A stretch of DNA of 64,000 nucleotides from Luteimonas sp. MC1572 (GTDB lineage: Bacteria; Pseudomonadota; Gammaproteobacteria; Xanthomonadales; Xanthomonadaceae), in assembly GCF_016615815.1 (NCBI RefSeq), contig NZ_CP067112.1, forward strand, positions 1,798,001 to 1,862,000. Direction: 5' to 3'. Both the position numbers and the translations under genes were made by a program. Of the stretch, positions 53,423-61,252 are shown piece by piece. Within the stretch, counting starts at the first letter, position 1; every line of letters starts with the position of its first letter. The notes under the pieces are model-generated. The model saw only the letters and a program-made list of their open reading frames with translations, was not told where the DNA came from and searched no databases.

Positions 53423-54016
53423 ATGCGAACCTTCGTACTGAGAGCGCGCGCAGCACCCACCGACAGCCAGGCACTGCTGGCCTCGGTCGGGAAGGATGCG
53501 CACACCGAAATCCTCGCGCATACATTGATGAATGCGATTTTCGTGGCGCAATCGCATCGTCCGGATGTCATGGTCTACCTGGTGCTGGAAAGCACCCGCG
53601 ATTTTTCCCGCACCATCCGCTTCGACGTCAACGCCATGCACGAGATCGGCGGCTTCGACGAACGCGCGCTGCTGGGCAAGATCGCGAAAGCGCTGGATGC
53701 CTCGAATGGAATGGGCAAGGACGAGGCGCGGCCGGTGGAATCGGGCGTCACCGTACGCACGTCAAGCTTCGAGCGGCTGGTGCAGGCGCTTGCCGAAGAC
53801 CATCAACTGTTCCTGCTGGATCCCAAGGGCACGCCGATCGCTGAACAGGTGTTCGGGTCCAATCCCTGCTTCCTGCTGACCGACCATATCCCGATGCCCA
53901 GGAAGACCATCCCCGGCCTCGAACGCATGGGCGCGAAGAAGATCACCCTGGGATCGAAGATGCTGTTCGCATCGCAGTGCGTCGTGCTGGTGCATCACGC
54001 ACTGGACCAGCGCTGA
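53423..54016 (+). CDS. TrmY-like tRNA pseudouridine-54 N1-methyltransferase
   Basis: A 197-residue SPOUT-superfamily protein related to archaeal TrmY, which methylates pseudouridine 54 of tRNA. Segments supporting this are the start MRTFVLRARAAPTDSQALLA, LMNAIFVAQSHRPDVMVYLV, and the knot region FLLTDHIPMPRKTIPGLERM with SLGSKMLFASQCVVLVHH-like residues after it. Bacterial homologues occur in some Vibrio and related genomes; their target is less certain. The gene is convergent with the DUF1456 gene, 23 bp apart. Confidence 0.8.
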   Translation: MRTFVLRARAAPTDSQALLASVGKDAHTEILAHTLMNAIFVAQSHRPDVMVYLVLESTRDFSRTIRFDVNAMHEIGGFDERALLGKIAKALDASNGMGKDEARPVESGVTVRTSSFERLVQALAEDHQLFLLDPKGTPIAEQVFGSNPCFLLTDHIPMPRKTIPGLERMGAKKITLGSKMLFASQCVVLVHHALDQR

Positions 54017-54039
54017 CGCGCCCATCGCGCACGTGCGGA

Positions 54040-54510
54040 TCAGGCGCCGCGCACGCGCAGCGTCAGCCCCTTGAGGAAGTTGCGCAGCAGCTGGTCGCCG
54101 CACTGGCGGAAATTCTTGTGCCCGGGCTGGCGGAACAACGCCGACAGCTCCGGCTTGGACACGGGGAATCCGGCCGCCGCGAAGATGTCGTGCATGTCCA
54201 CGTCCTTGAGTTCGAACGCCACGCGCAGCTTCTTCAGCACGATGTTGTTGCTGATGCGCTTCTCCACCGGCCGCGACGGCACGCTCTCATCCCGGCCGCG
54301 CAGGTGCAGGATCAGCCCGTCGAGGAAATGCGCGAGCACGCCGTCGCTGCAGGCCACGTGCCCGGGCTCGTCTTCCTTCAGCAGGAACGGGCGCACGTCG
54401 TCCTTTTCGAGGGCAAATGCGGGATCGGCCAGATGGACGATCTCGACCACCTTGCTGTCGCCGAGGTCGAGCATGTAACGGATGCTGCGCAGCACGTCAT
54501 TGTTGATCAT
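54040..54510 (-). CDS. DUF1456 family protein (YehS-like)
   Basis: A 156-residue cytoplasmic protein with two copies of the DUF1456 repeat: MINNDVLRSIRYMLDLGDSK with VEIVHLADPA, then ISNNIVLKKLRVAFELKDVD with MHDIFAAAGF. E. coli YehS is of this family; no function is assigned. The start at 54510 is the family start; a longer frame to 54540 is less likely. The short gap to the P-type ATPase stop (55 bp) on the same strand suggests they may be read in one transcript. Confidence 0.92.
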   Translation of the reverse strand: MINNDVLRSIRYMLDLGDSKVVEIVHLADPAFALEKDDVRPFLLKEDEPGHVACSDGVLAHFLDGLILHLRGRDESVPSRPVEKRISNNIVLKKLRVAFELKDVDMHDIFAAAGFPVSKPELSALFRQPGHKNFRQCGDQLLRNFLKGLTLRVRGA

Positions 54511-54565
54511 GGATTCGGGTGCGGTGTGGGGATGCGGCAAGTCTACTCAGCCACGCCCGCAATCT

Positions 54566-57031
54566 TCAGTCCAACGCGCGCCGGAGCGGCAGCGCCGCCA
54601 GCGCCACCACTCCTGCCAGCGCGATCGCTGTGGCAAGGCCGGTCGCGCCCAGCGGCCGCACCTCCAGCAGCCCCGAGAGCGCCGGCACCTGGATCAGCGC
54701 GACGCTGGCCACGCCCGCTGCGGCGATGACCCGCGGCATCGTCCCGCGCAGCCCGGTGAGCACCACCAGGAACGCCACGCTGCACAGGATCAGCACCGCA
54801 AGCGCGAGCGACCGCCCGTCCGCTGCCGGATCGCCCGCACTCCCCGACAGGCTGCCGATCCGGTAGCCGGCCAATACCGCGGCGGTCGCGGCTGCGCCGG
54901 CAAGCCCCAGCGCCCACCACGCCCGCTGCGAGAAGAAGCGCACCCTCCCGGCCGCGGGAGGACGCCCTTCCAGCCGCGCGTCGCTGCGCAGCTGGAAGGC
55001 AAGCATCGCCGTGGGGTGGATGAGCAGCTCCAGCCAGACGATGTGGATCGGCAGGTACAGCAGCGGAAACCCGAGCAGCGGCACCAGCGCCGCCGACAGC
55101 ACCAGCGGCAGATGCACCAGGATCAGGTAGGCGAACCCGCGCTGCAGGTTGGAAAACAGCTGCCGGCCTTCGGCAATCGCGTTGACCAGGGTGCGGAAGT
55201 TGTCGTCCAGCAGCACGATGGCGGCCGCCTCGCGCGCGCTGCGGGTACCGCGCTCGCCCATCGCGATGCCGATGTCGGCCGCCTGCAGCGCCGGCACGTC
55301 ATTGACGCCATCGCCGGTCACCGCAACGGTGTGCCCGCGCGCCTGCAGCGCCTGCACCAGCTGCAGCTTCTGTGCCGGCGCGGCGCGGGCGATGACATCG
55401 GCGCCGGCCAGCTCCTCCGCGTCCACCGGCGTGCCCTGCCGGCCTTCAAGGCTCAGCACCACCGGTGCGCCGCCACCGATGCCGATCTCCCCGGCGATCG
55501 CGCCGGCGGTGAGCGGATGGTCGCCGGTCACCATGATCACGCGGATGCCCGCGGCCAGGCAGGCCTGCACCGACTCGCGCACGCCCTCGCGCACCGGGTC
55601 GCCGAAGGCCAGCAACCCGGCCATGGCATAGCCCGAGTCCGGCTCGAGCGCCGGGGCATGGTGTGCCGGCAGCGCGCGGTGCGCGCAGGCGATCACCTTG
55701 CAGCCGCGACCGGCCAAAGCATCGAGCCGCTCGCGCCACGCGCCGAGGCTGCCGGGCCCGACCGTGCACATCGCCAGCACCGTCTCCGGCGCGCCCTTGA
55801 CCACGGCGACCAGGCCGTCGCTGCCGCTGTCGCGCAGCAGCGTGGTCTCGCGCCGGCGCTCCTCGGTGAAGGGGAACGTGGCCACGCGCTCCTGGTGCTC
55901 CGGCGGCGGAGGCGCCGCCTCGCGGATCGCGCGATCCATCGGGTCGTGATTGGCGCCACCGGATGCACGGGCCGCCAGCGCCAGCAGGCCGGTCGCATCC
56001 ATGCCATCGACCGGGACCGTCTCGACCAGCCGCAGCTCGCCCTCGGTGAGGGTGCCGGTCTTGTCGGAGCAGATCACGCTCACCCGGCCGATGTTCTCCA
56101 CCGCCACGGCGCGCCGCACCAGCGCCTGGCGCTGGGCCAGCCGATAGACCCCCACCCCGAGGAACAAGGTGAACACCACCGGGAATTCCTCCGGGAGCGC
56201 GGCGACTGCCAGGGTCAGCGCGCTGATCAGCGCATCGACCAGGCCGTGCCCATGCGCCAACCGCACCGCCGCCAGCACCAGGCACAGCAGCAGCGCCGCG
56301 AAGAGCAGCGCGCGCACCAGGCGCGTCACCGACTGCTGCAGCGGCGTGCGCGCCTGGCCGCCGGCACGCGCCAGGCGCACGATCTCGCCGTAGCGGGTCA
56401 GCGCACCGGTATGCACGACCCACAAGCGCGCGCTGCCGGTGAGCAGGCGCGTCCCGGCGTGCGCCCAGTGCGACGCATCGACGCTGTCGGGCAGCGCGCC
56501 GGCGACCTCGAACGCGCGCTTGCGCACCGGCAGCGACTCACCGGTGAGCGACGATTCGTCGAACTGGGGATCGCCGCCGGACAGCACCAGGCCGTCGGCC
56601 GGGATCCAGTCACCCGCGGCCACCTCCACCACATCGCCTGGCACCAGCTCGCGGGCCGGCAGCACCTGCCAGCTGTCGTCGCGCAGAACGCGGGCCTCGG
56701 CGGCCAGGCGGCTGGCCAGGCCTTCCGTCGACGCCTGCGTACGCCGGTGCAGCCAGGCGTCCATGCCCAGCAGGGGCACGATCGCCAGCAGCAGCACGAG
56801 CGCTTCGGCACGGTCGCCGAGTGCCAGGAACAGCAGGCTCACCACCAGCAGGAACCACAGCATCGGATCGCGCGCCGACGCCGCGGCGGCCGTCCACCAG
56901 CGCCGCGGCGTCGCCCCGGTCACGTCGTTGTCGCCGAAACGGCGTCGGCGCCCGGTGACCTGTTCGGTGCTCAGGCCGAGGAGCGGATTGCTGTCTTCAA
57001 GCACTTCGCGCGGGAAGGGCCAGCTCGGCAT
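54566..57031 (-). CDS. Cation-translocating P-type ATPase, PEEFP type
   Basis: An 821-residue P-type ATPase. The actuator motif is TGES (163-166), the phosphorylated aspartate is D323 in CSDKTGTLTE, KGAPE lies in the nucleotide domain, TGDHP and GDGVNDVPAL close the hinge. About ten transmembrane helices are predicted. The ion-site helix M4 reads ALPEEFPVVFTLFL; PEEFP differs from Ca2+ (PEGLP), H+ (PVALP) and Mg2+ (PEMLP) pumps, so the ion is uncertain. No metal-binding domain is at the N-terminus, which argues against a heavy-metal P1B pump. Confidence 0.9.
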   Translation of the reverse strand: MPSWPFPREVLEDSNPLLGLSTEQVTGRRRRFGDNDVTGATPRRWWTAAAASARDPMLWFLLVVSLLFLALGDRAEALVLLLAIVPLLGMDAWLHRRTQASTEGLASRLAAEARVLRDDSWQVLPARELVPGDVVEVAAGDWIPADGLVLSGGDPQFDESSLTGESLPVRKRAFEVAGALPDSVDASHWAHAGTRLLTGSARLWVVHTGALTRYGEIVRLARAGGQARTPLQQSVTRLVRALLFAALLLCLVLAAVRLAHGHGLVDALISALTLAVAALPEEFPVVFTLFLGVGVYRLAQRQALVRRAVAVENIGRVSVICSDKTGTLTEGELRLVETVPVDGMDATGLLALAARASGGANHDPMDRAIREAAPPPPEHQERVATFPFTEERRRETTLLRDSGSDGLVAVVKGAPETVLAMCTVGPGSLGAWRERLDALAGRGCKVIACAHRALPAHHAPALEPDSGYAMAGLLAFGDPVREGVRESVQACLAAGIRVIMVTGDHPLTAGAIAGEIGIGGGAPVVLSLEGRQGTPVDAEELAGADVIARAAPAQKLQLVQALQARGHTVAVTGDGVNDVPALQAADIGIAMGERGTRSAREAAAIVLLDDNFRTLVNAIAEGRQLFSNLQRGFAYLILVHLPLVLSAALVPLLGFPLLYLPIHIVWLELLIHPTAMLAFQLRSDARLEGRPPAAGRVRFFSQRAWWALGLAGAAATAAVLAGYRIGSLSGSAGDPAADGRSLALAVLILCSVAFLVVLTGLRGTMPRVIAAAGVASVALIQVPALSGLLEVRPLGATGLATAIALAGVVALAALPLRRALD

Positions 57032-57060
57032 CGTGGCATCTGCTCCGGCGGAGGCCTACT

Positions 57061-58167
57061 TTAAGCGATCCGGCAACCCGCAAAGAACCGCAGCATCTCC
57101 GCCGACGCGTCCGGCCCTTGCGGATCGGTGTATGTGCCCGCCGCATCGCCGCCGGCCCAGGCGTGGCCGGCGCCATGGATGACCCAGTGCTCGGCCGCGA
57201 CCCGGCCATCGGCAGCGCGATGCACGGTGCGGGTCACACTGCGTCCGCCCGGCGCGATGCTGCGTTCGACCGTGCTGGCCTCGGCTGCTTCGCTGCCACG
57301 GCCGAGACTCTGTTCGACCACGCCGTGGCCATTGCCCGGATGCACGGTGGTGTCGCTGTCGCCGTGGAACACGATCGCAGGCACGGGCGCAGTGCCCGCG
57401 GCGGATGCACGCCGGCTGCGTCCACCACCTTGGCGCATGGCCGCGAACGCCGACGGCACGTCGCTGGCCATCCCGATCGGCAGGCCGGAGTGCACGCCGA
57501 TGGCGGCGTAGATATCCGGGTGCGTGCTGGCGAGCACCGCGGCCATCGCGCCGCCCGCGGACAGGCCGGCTACATACACGCGACCGGCGTCCAGTCGGTG
57601 GGAAGCGACGAGGTCCCTGGTCAGCGCGGCGAGGATCGCCGGCTCACCCTGCCCGCGCTGCTGGTCGCTGCCGCGGAACCAGTTCCAGCACAGGTTCTGG
57701 TTGCGCTGGGCCGACTGCGCAGGCCAGGCCACGACGTAGCCCCGCTCGCCCGCAAGGTCGTTCATGCGCGTGCCGCGGGCGAAATCCTCAGGTGTCTGCG
57801 TGCAGCCGTGCAACATCACGAGCAGGGGCGCGCCGGCGGTGTCGAGGCCTGCGGGAATATGCAACCGATAGTCCAACGCTCCGGCGTCGCAGGAGAAGCG
57901 GTGGCGCGAGTGGCTGCCGCGACGCGTTTTGCATGGCACCTCGGCGGTTTGCGCCTTGCCGCCCTCGACCACCCGGAACTCGCCCTCGATGCAGGGCCCG
58001 CGCGCATCTGCATTGCCGCGCACGTCATGTCCGCCGTGCCCGGAAGCGACTGGAGCCGCGCCAGCGTTGCCGCCAAGCGCGTCCTGGATGGTGCGTGTCG
58101 CGGCCTGCAGATCGCCGGCCTGCATCAGGCGCATCGCCTGGCGCATGGTGTTGTTTCCGGGTGTCAT
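57061..58167 (-). CDS. PHB depolymerase family esterase
   Basis: A 368-residue alpha/beta hydrolase of the PHB-depolymerase/feruloyl-esterase type. Oxyanion-hole segment LLVMLHGCTQTPEDFARG, conserved WPAQSAQRNQNLCWNWF, nucleophile S203 in GLSAGGAMAAVLA, aspartate in FHGDSDTTVHPGN and histidine in HGAGHAWAGGD are all present. The first 60 residues form a helical, Ala/Gly-rich extension without a signal peptide, so the enzyme may be cytoplasmic or exported otherwise. The substrate could be a polyhydroxyalkanoate oligomer or another ester. The regulator gene 12 bp upstream on the same strand suggests an operon. Confidence 0.88.
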   Translation of the reverse strand: MTPGNNTMRQAMRLMQAGDLQAATRTIQDALGGNAGAAPVASGHGGHDVRGNADARGPCIEGEFRVVEGGKAQTAEVPCKTRRGSHSRHRFSCDAGALDYRLHIPAGLDTAGAPLLVMLHGCTQTPEDFARGTRMNDLAGERGYVVAWPAQSAQRNQNLCWNWFRGSDQQRGQGEPAILAALTRDLVASHRLDAGRVYVAGLSAGGAMAAVLASTHPDIYAAIGVHSGLPIGMASDVPSAFAAMRQGGGRSRRASAAGTAPVPAIVFHGDSDTTVHPGNGHGVVEQSLGRGSEAAEASTVERSIAPGGRSVTRTVHRAADGRVAAEHWVIHGAGHAWAGGDAAGTYTDPQGPDASAEMLRFFAGCRIA

Positions 58168-58179
58168 CGGGTGTCCTGA

Positions 58180-58590
58180 TCAGTGGATGCGGCCGGCCAG
58201 CGCGGCCTTGACCTTGGCGCTTGCCTGCAGCACGCCGAGCACCGAAATCGATTCGATGGCCGCAAGCGCCAGCTCCGGCGCGACGTCGTCTGCAATACGA
58301 ACCAGGCCCAGTGCCTGGATGCGCAGGCGTTCGCCGGCATCGCGCGCGGCTTCGAGCTCGCGGCGCCCGTAGTCCTGCAGCCCCATCACCAGCGTGCGGC
58401 GCGCGACCGTGGTCCGCAGCGCGTCGCCGTGCACGGCCAGCTGGTTGCGGATGGCGGTGCGGATGAGGTCGGTGCGGTTGGAATAGAAGCCTTCCTGCAC
58501 CAGCAGGTCGATCTGGCCGAGGTCGACGACCCCGAGGTTGATGGTGATCTTCTCGCTGTCGGCAATGGCGCGCGGGCGCAGGTCGGTCAT
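58180..58590 (-). CDS. Ribbon-helix-helix (CopG-like) transcriptional regulator
   Basis: A 136-residue protein with an N-terminal ribbon-helix-helix domain: KITINLGVVDLGQIDLLVQE and GFYSNRTDLIRTAIRNQLAV. The rest (about 65-136) is helical and probably mediates oligomerisation. Such regulators commonly accompany the PHB-depolymerase-like esterase gene that follows by 12 bp. A perfect 18 bp palindrome lies 37 bp before its start, the natural candidate for its own operator. Start 58590 was chosen because it precedes the domain; a longer frame to 58635 would run into the palindrome. Confidence 0.87.
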   Translation of the reverse strand: MTDLRPRAIADSEKITINLGVVDLGQIDLLVQEGFYSNRTDLIRTAIRNQLAVHGDALRTTVARRTLVMGLQDYGRRELEAARDAGERLRIQALGLVRIADDVAPELALAAIESISVLGVLQASAKVKAALAGRIH

Positions 58591-58626
58591 GTGCGGGTGC
58601 TTCTGGATGGCATGCGCCAGCCTATC

Positions 58627-58644
58627 ACCATCCATATGGATGGT
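58627..58644. promoter_or_regulatory. 18 bp perfect palindrome, candidate operator of the esterase operon
   Basis: ACCATCCATATGGATGGT reads the same on both strands. It sits 37-54 bp upstream of the ribbon-helix-helix regulator ATG, within the expected promoter. Two CCAT or ATGG half-sites per arm would suit a tetramer of such a regulator. Confidence 0.65.
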
Positions 58645-58685
58645 TTGTTAATCCCGGGCCGCACCCGCGAAGCGCAGGCGCGTGT

Positions 58686-59360
58686 TCAGCGCCCTGCCGA
58701 CCGCTCCACGAAGATGCGCTCCGCCAGCCATTCGTTGTTGCCGACCTGCCGCGCCTGGATGCGCACGAGGTCGCCGCGCTGCATGTCCTCCGGGCGGTAG
58801 CTGCGCCCCTGGTACTCGACCGTGGTACGGCCGTCGTAACGCAACTGCACGTTGTTGCCGTAGCCGCCGCCGTCGAGGCGGATCAGCCGCGCCCGCGTGT
58901 CGACCAGCGCGACCGAGCCACGCAGGTCCTGGGCGCTGCCCGCGCCGTAGCCGCCGCCGTACCCCCCTTCGCGCACATTGCGCACCACCTCGACCTGGCG
59001 CGCCCAGAGTTCTCGGCCCGACTGCGCGACATCGATGCGGACCACGTCACCCCGCTCCAATCCTTCCACCGAACTCTCGCGCCCCTGGTAGAACAGGCGG
59101 GTGCGCTGGTCGTAGCGCACTTCCGTGCGCTGTGCACGGCCGGCGCGCGGGTCGTCGACGACCAGCAGGATGCGATCGTAGGCGGTGTCGACGCTGTCGA
59201 CGGTGCCCTGCAACTGGCTGCCGTACTGCGAGGGGTATCCCTGATCGGGCTGCCCGTAACCATCGGGATAGCTTCCATAACCACCCGGGCTCACGCAGCC
59301 GGTGAGCAGCAAGACACCCGTGGCCAGCACCAGCCCGATGCCGCGGATCGCGTAGTTCAT
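58686..59360 (-). CDS. Lipoprotein with DUF5666-like repeats
   Basis: A 224-residue lipoprotein. LLLTGC gives a lipidation site at about C22. After a Gly/Tyr/Pro/Gln-rich linker come two related beta-rich repeats: QGTVDSVDTAYDRILLVVDD with RLFYQGRESSVEGLERGDVV, and RGSVALVDTRARLIRLDGGG with TVEYQGRSYRPEDMQRGDLV. This YQG...RGD pattern resembles DUF5666. No enzymatic residues are seen and its role in the envelope is unknown. GGAG at 59369-59372 supports the ATG at 59360. Confidence 0.82.
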   Translation of the reverse strand: MNYAIRGIGLVLATGVLLLTGCVSPGGYGSYPDGYGQPDQGYPSQYGSQLQGTVDSVDTAYDRILLVVDDPRAGRAQRTEVRYDQRTRLFYQGRESSVEGLERGDVVRIDVAQSGRELWARQVEVVRNVREGGYGGGYGAGSAQDLRGSVALVDTRARLIRLDGGGYGNNVQLRYDGRTTVEYQGRSYRPEDMQRGDLVRIQARQVGNNEWLAERIFVERSAGR

Positions 59361-59598
59361 GGAGATGCTCCGAAGATCTTCGAGAGTTGCCATATGCACC
59401 GGCACCCGTGAACGCGGGGTAATTGCGATCGCAACGGCGGGTACCAGCTCGGCGCCGCAGCGCGCAGCGGATGTGCACGCGCTACGGCGCCCTGGAGTTG
59501 CATGGGAGTGCCCGGGCAGGAGAAGGTCTCCGCAGCTTGCCGCCGCACCCGCGACAACAGCGCCAGTGTGTCCACCTCCATCAACACGAGAACTCCGC

Positions 59599-60093
59599 AT
59601 GCAGCGGCTTTGTCCCCTGTGCAAAGGCTCCGGCCGGTTCCCGCCCGGCGTATGCCGCCACTGCCACGGCGCGGGCCATGACCCGACCGATACCGGTGAC
59701 ACCGGCACGCTGGACACGGCCTTCGTGCGGATCCCGGTCCTGGCTCCGCTGGCGCTCGTCCTGTTCCTTGCCCTGGTGGCGCTGCAATTCGCCGGCCAAG
59801 CGCACCTGGGCGCGGGTGAACGGCTGTTGGCGAGCGTCGTGCTCGCGATGCTGTTCGGATGGCCCGCACTGTTTGCGATCGCGCGCAGCCTCCGCGCGGG
59901 GCCGTTCGGTCACTCGTTGCGCGCGGCGGCCATCGTGCTGGCGCCGGTGGGCGTGACGCTGGTGTTCGCCGCCTGGGTGCTCATGGCTCCCGGCGCGAGG
60001 TGGCCCGGACTGGCGGCGGGCATGTGGCTGTTTGCGCAGCTGGTCGTCGTGCCCGCGTGCTGGGCGGCGGCGCGCAGGGACTTCGAGCGCTAG
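59599..60093 (+). CDS. Membrane protein with DnaJ-like zinc-finger start
   Basis: A 164-residue protein. The first 28 residues hold two CxxCxGxG units, CPLCKGSGRF and CRHCHGAGHD, the zinc-finger unit of DnaJ. Four hydrophobic segments follow (about 44-66, 72-95, 108-130 and 138-156). No J-domain is present, so it is not a DnaJ. The finger may bind unfolded protein or a partner at the membrane. The 59361-59598 gap to the divergent lipoprotein gene shows no recognised signal. Confidence 0.75.
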   Translation: MQRLCPLCKGSGRFPPGVCRHCHGAGHDPTDTGDTGTLDTAFVRIPVLAPLALVLFLALVALQFAGQAHLGAGERLLASVVLAMLFGWPALFAIARSLRAGPFGHSLRAAAIVLAPVGVTLVFAAWVLMAPGARWPGLAAGMWLFAQLVVVPACWAAARRDFER

Positions 60094-60100
60094 CCCCGCC

Positions 60101-60718
60101 TCAACGCTGCTCCCATGCCGCGAACAGCGCCTGCATACGCTCGCGCTGGGGTGGTGCCCAGCGCTTGATCTGGTCGGCCACGCCATCCGCTGTCCGCCAT
60201 TTCCGATCTGCCGCCGCCGCGGTGGAGAACCACTGCATGGCGAGATCGGACTGCCCGGTCGTCCAGTACAGCAGCGCCAGGCTGTAGGCCGCCCAGTACG
60301 GCTCGCCGCCGTGCAGCGCGATGGTGCGCTGCCAGTCGGCGAACGTCGCCGCGTAATCGTCCTGCTCGTAGCTTGCCCAGCCCCTGGACCACAACACATG
60401 CCGCTCGTGCGGACCGCCCGGCTCCGACGCAGCCAGCGCCGCGTCGAAATCGCGGCGCGCACGCTTCAGGTCACCGCTTTCCATGAACAGATAGGCGCGG
60501 TGGGACAGCGCCGAGACGTTGCGCGGGTTCTTCTGGATCGACGCATTGATCGCACGACGGAAGCGCGCCCGGTCGCCCGGCGGCGTGGGAAGGTAGGTCG
60601 CCGCCAGGTCGTCGTCGATGTACCTGCCTTCAGGCTGCACGGCCGGCAGGGCTTCGACCGCGACCGCGGCGCCCGCAACGCACAGCAACAACAGCATCAA
60701 TCCAATGCGATGTGTCAT
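60101..60718 (-). CDS. Exported TPR protein
   Basis: A 205-residue protein with a signal peptide (1-21, ending AVAVEA). Three to four TPR-like helical pairs are visible: NPRNVSALSHRAYLFMESGD, RARRDFDAALAASEPGG, HVLWSRGWASYEQDDYAAT and EPYWAAYSLALLYWTTGQSD. The lack of catalytic motifs suggests a scaffold in the periplasm. It ends 7 bp from the convergent zinc-finger membrane protein gene. The 108 bp upstream to the 141-residue gene contain nothing obvious. Confidence 0.82.
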   Translation of the reverse strand: MTHRIGLMLLLLCVAGAAVAVEALPAVQPEGRYIDDDLAATYLPTPPGDRARFRRAINASIQKNPRNVSALSHRAYLFMESGDLKRARRDFDAALAASEPGGPHERHVLWSRGWASYEQDDYAATFADWQRTIALHGGEPYWAAYSLALLYWTTGQSDLAMQWFSTAAAADRKWRTADGVADQIKRWAPPQRERMQALFAAWEQR

Positions 60719-60826
60719 CGGGCAGCTCCGTGGAAGTCTGCCGAGCTTGCCACACCATCGCTGCCGGCGTGCGCCGCGGCCATCAACGCCCGGCCATGGC
60801 GCAGCGCGCCACGGCCGGGGGCGTGG

Positions 60827-61252
60827 TCACTTGGTCTGTGTCTGTGCGACCGGCTTGTTCTTGATGGGCGGGTCGCAGGGCACCGTGCAGTCGGCCGACG
60901 TGTCTTTCACGATGACCACGTAGTCGCCTTCGCCCGTGGACGTGTCGCGGTCGGTGATCACGACGACGCGGGGCGACGACCCGACGGCCCACGACAGCTG
61001 CGACTCGATGTCACCGCTGAAGTCCACGCGGGTGACCTCGTAGCGGGCGTCCGGCCCCACGGTCACGGTGATCGTCCCGCTGTGGCCGTCGGCGATCTGC
61101 TCCACGCCTCCGGCGCCATCGCTGCCGCCGGTGTAGCGGTAGCTGTACTTCTTTCCGTTGCTGGCGGTGGTGGTGGTGTAACCGTCTTTTCCGCGCGCTG
61201 GCGAGTTGCGGACGTCGAGAGTGACGTCGAAGTTTTCATTGGCGTTGATCAT
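60827..61252 (-). CDS. 141-residue hypothetical protein of the TIR gene run
   Basis: The ATG at 61252 lies 17 bp inside the end of the TIR-TPR gene, so translation is probably coupled. The protein is polar, Thr/Ser/Gly-rich and beta-prone: MINANENFDVTLDVRNSPAR, SYRYTGGSDGAGGVEQIADG, ITVTVGPDARYEVTRVDFSG. It has no signal peptide or membrane segment. Two cysteines lie close together in SADCTVPCDPPIKNKP near the end. I recognise no family. Its overlap with the TIR gene makes it a likely functional partner. Confidence 0.72.
   Translation of the reverse strand: MINANENFDVTLDVRNSPARGKDGYTTTTASNGKKYSYRYTGGSDGAGGVEQIADGHSGTITVTVGPDARYEVTRVDFSGDIESQLSWAVGSSPRVVVITDRDTSTGEGDYVVIVKDTSADCTVPCDPPIKNKPVAQTQTK

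Noticed and set aside
54482..57064. Plus-strand open frame of 860 codons opposite the P-type ATPase
   Set aside because: Antisense shadow with His/Gln/Arg-rich low complexity; the minus strand encodes a complete ATPase.
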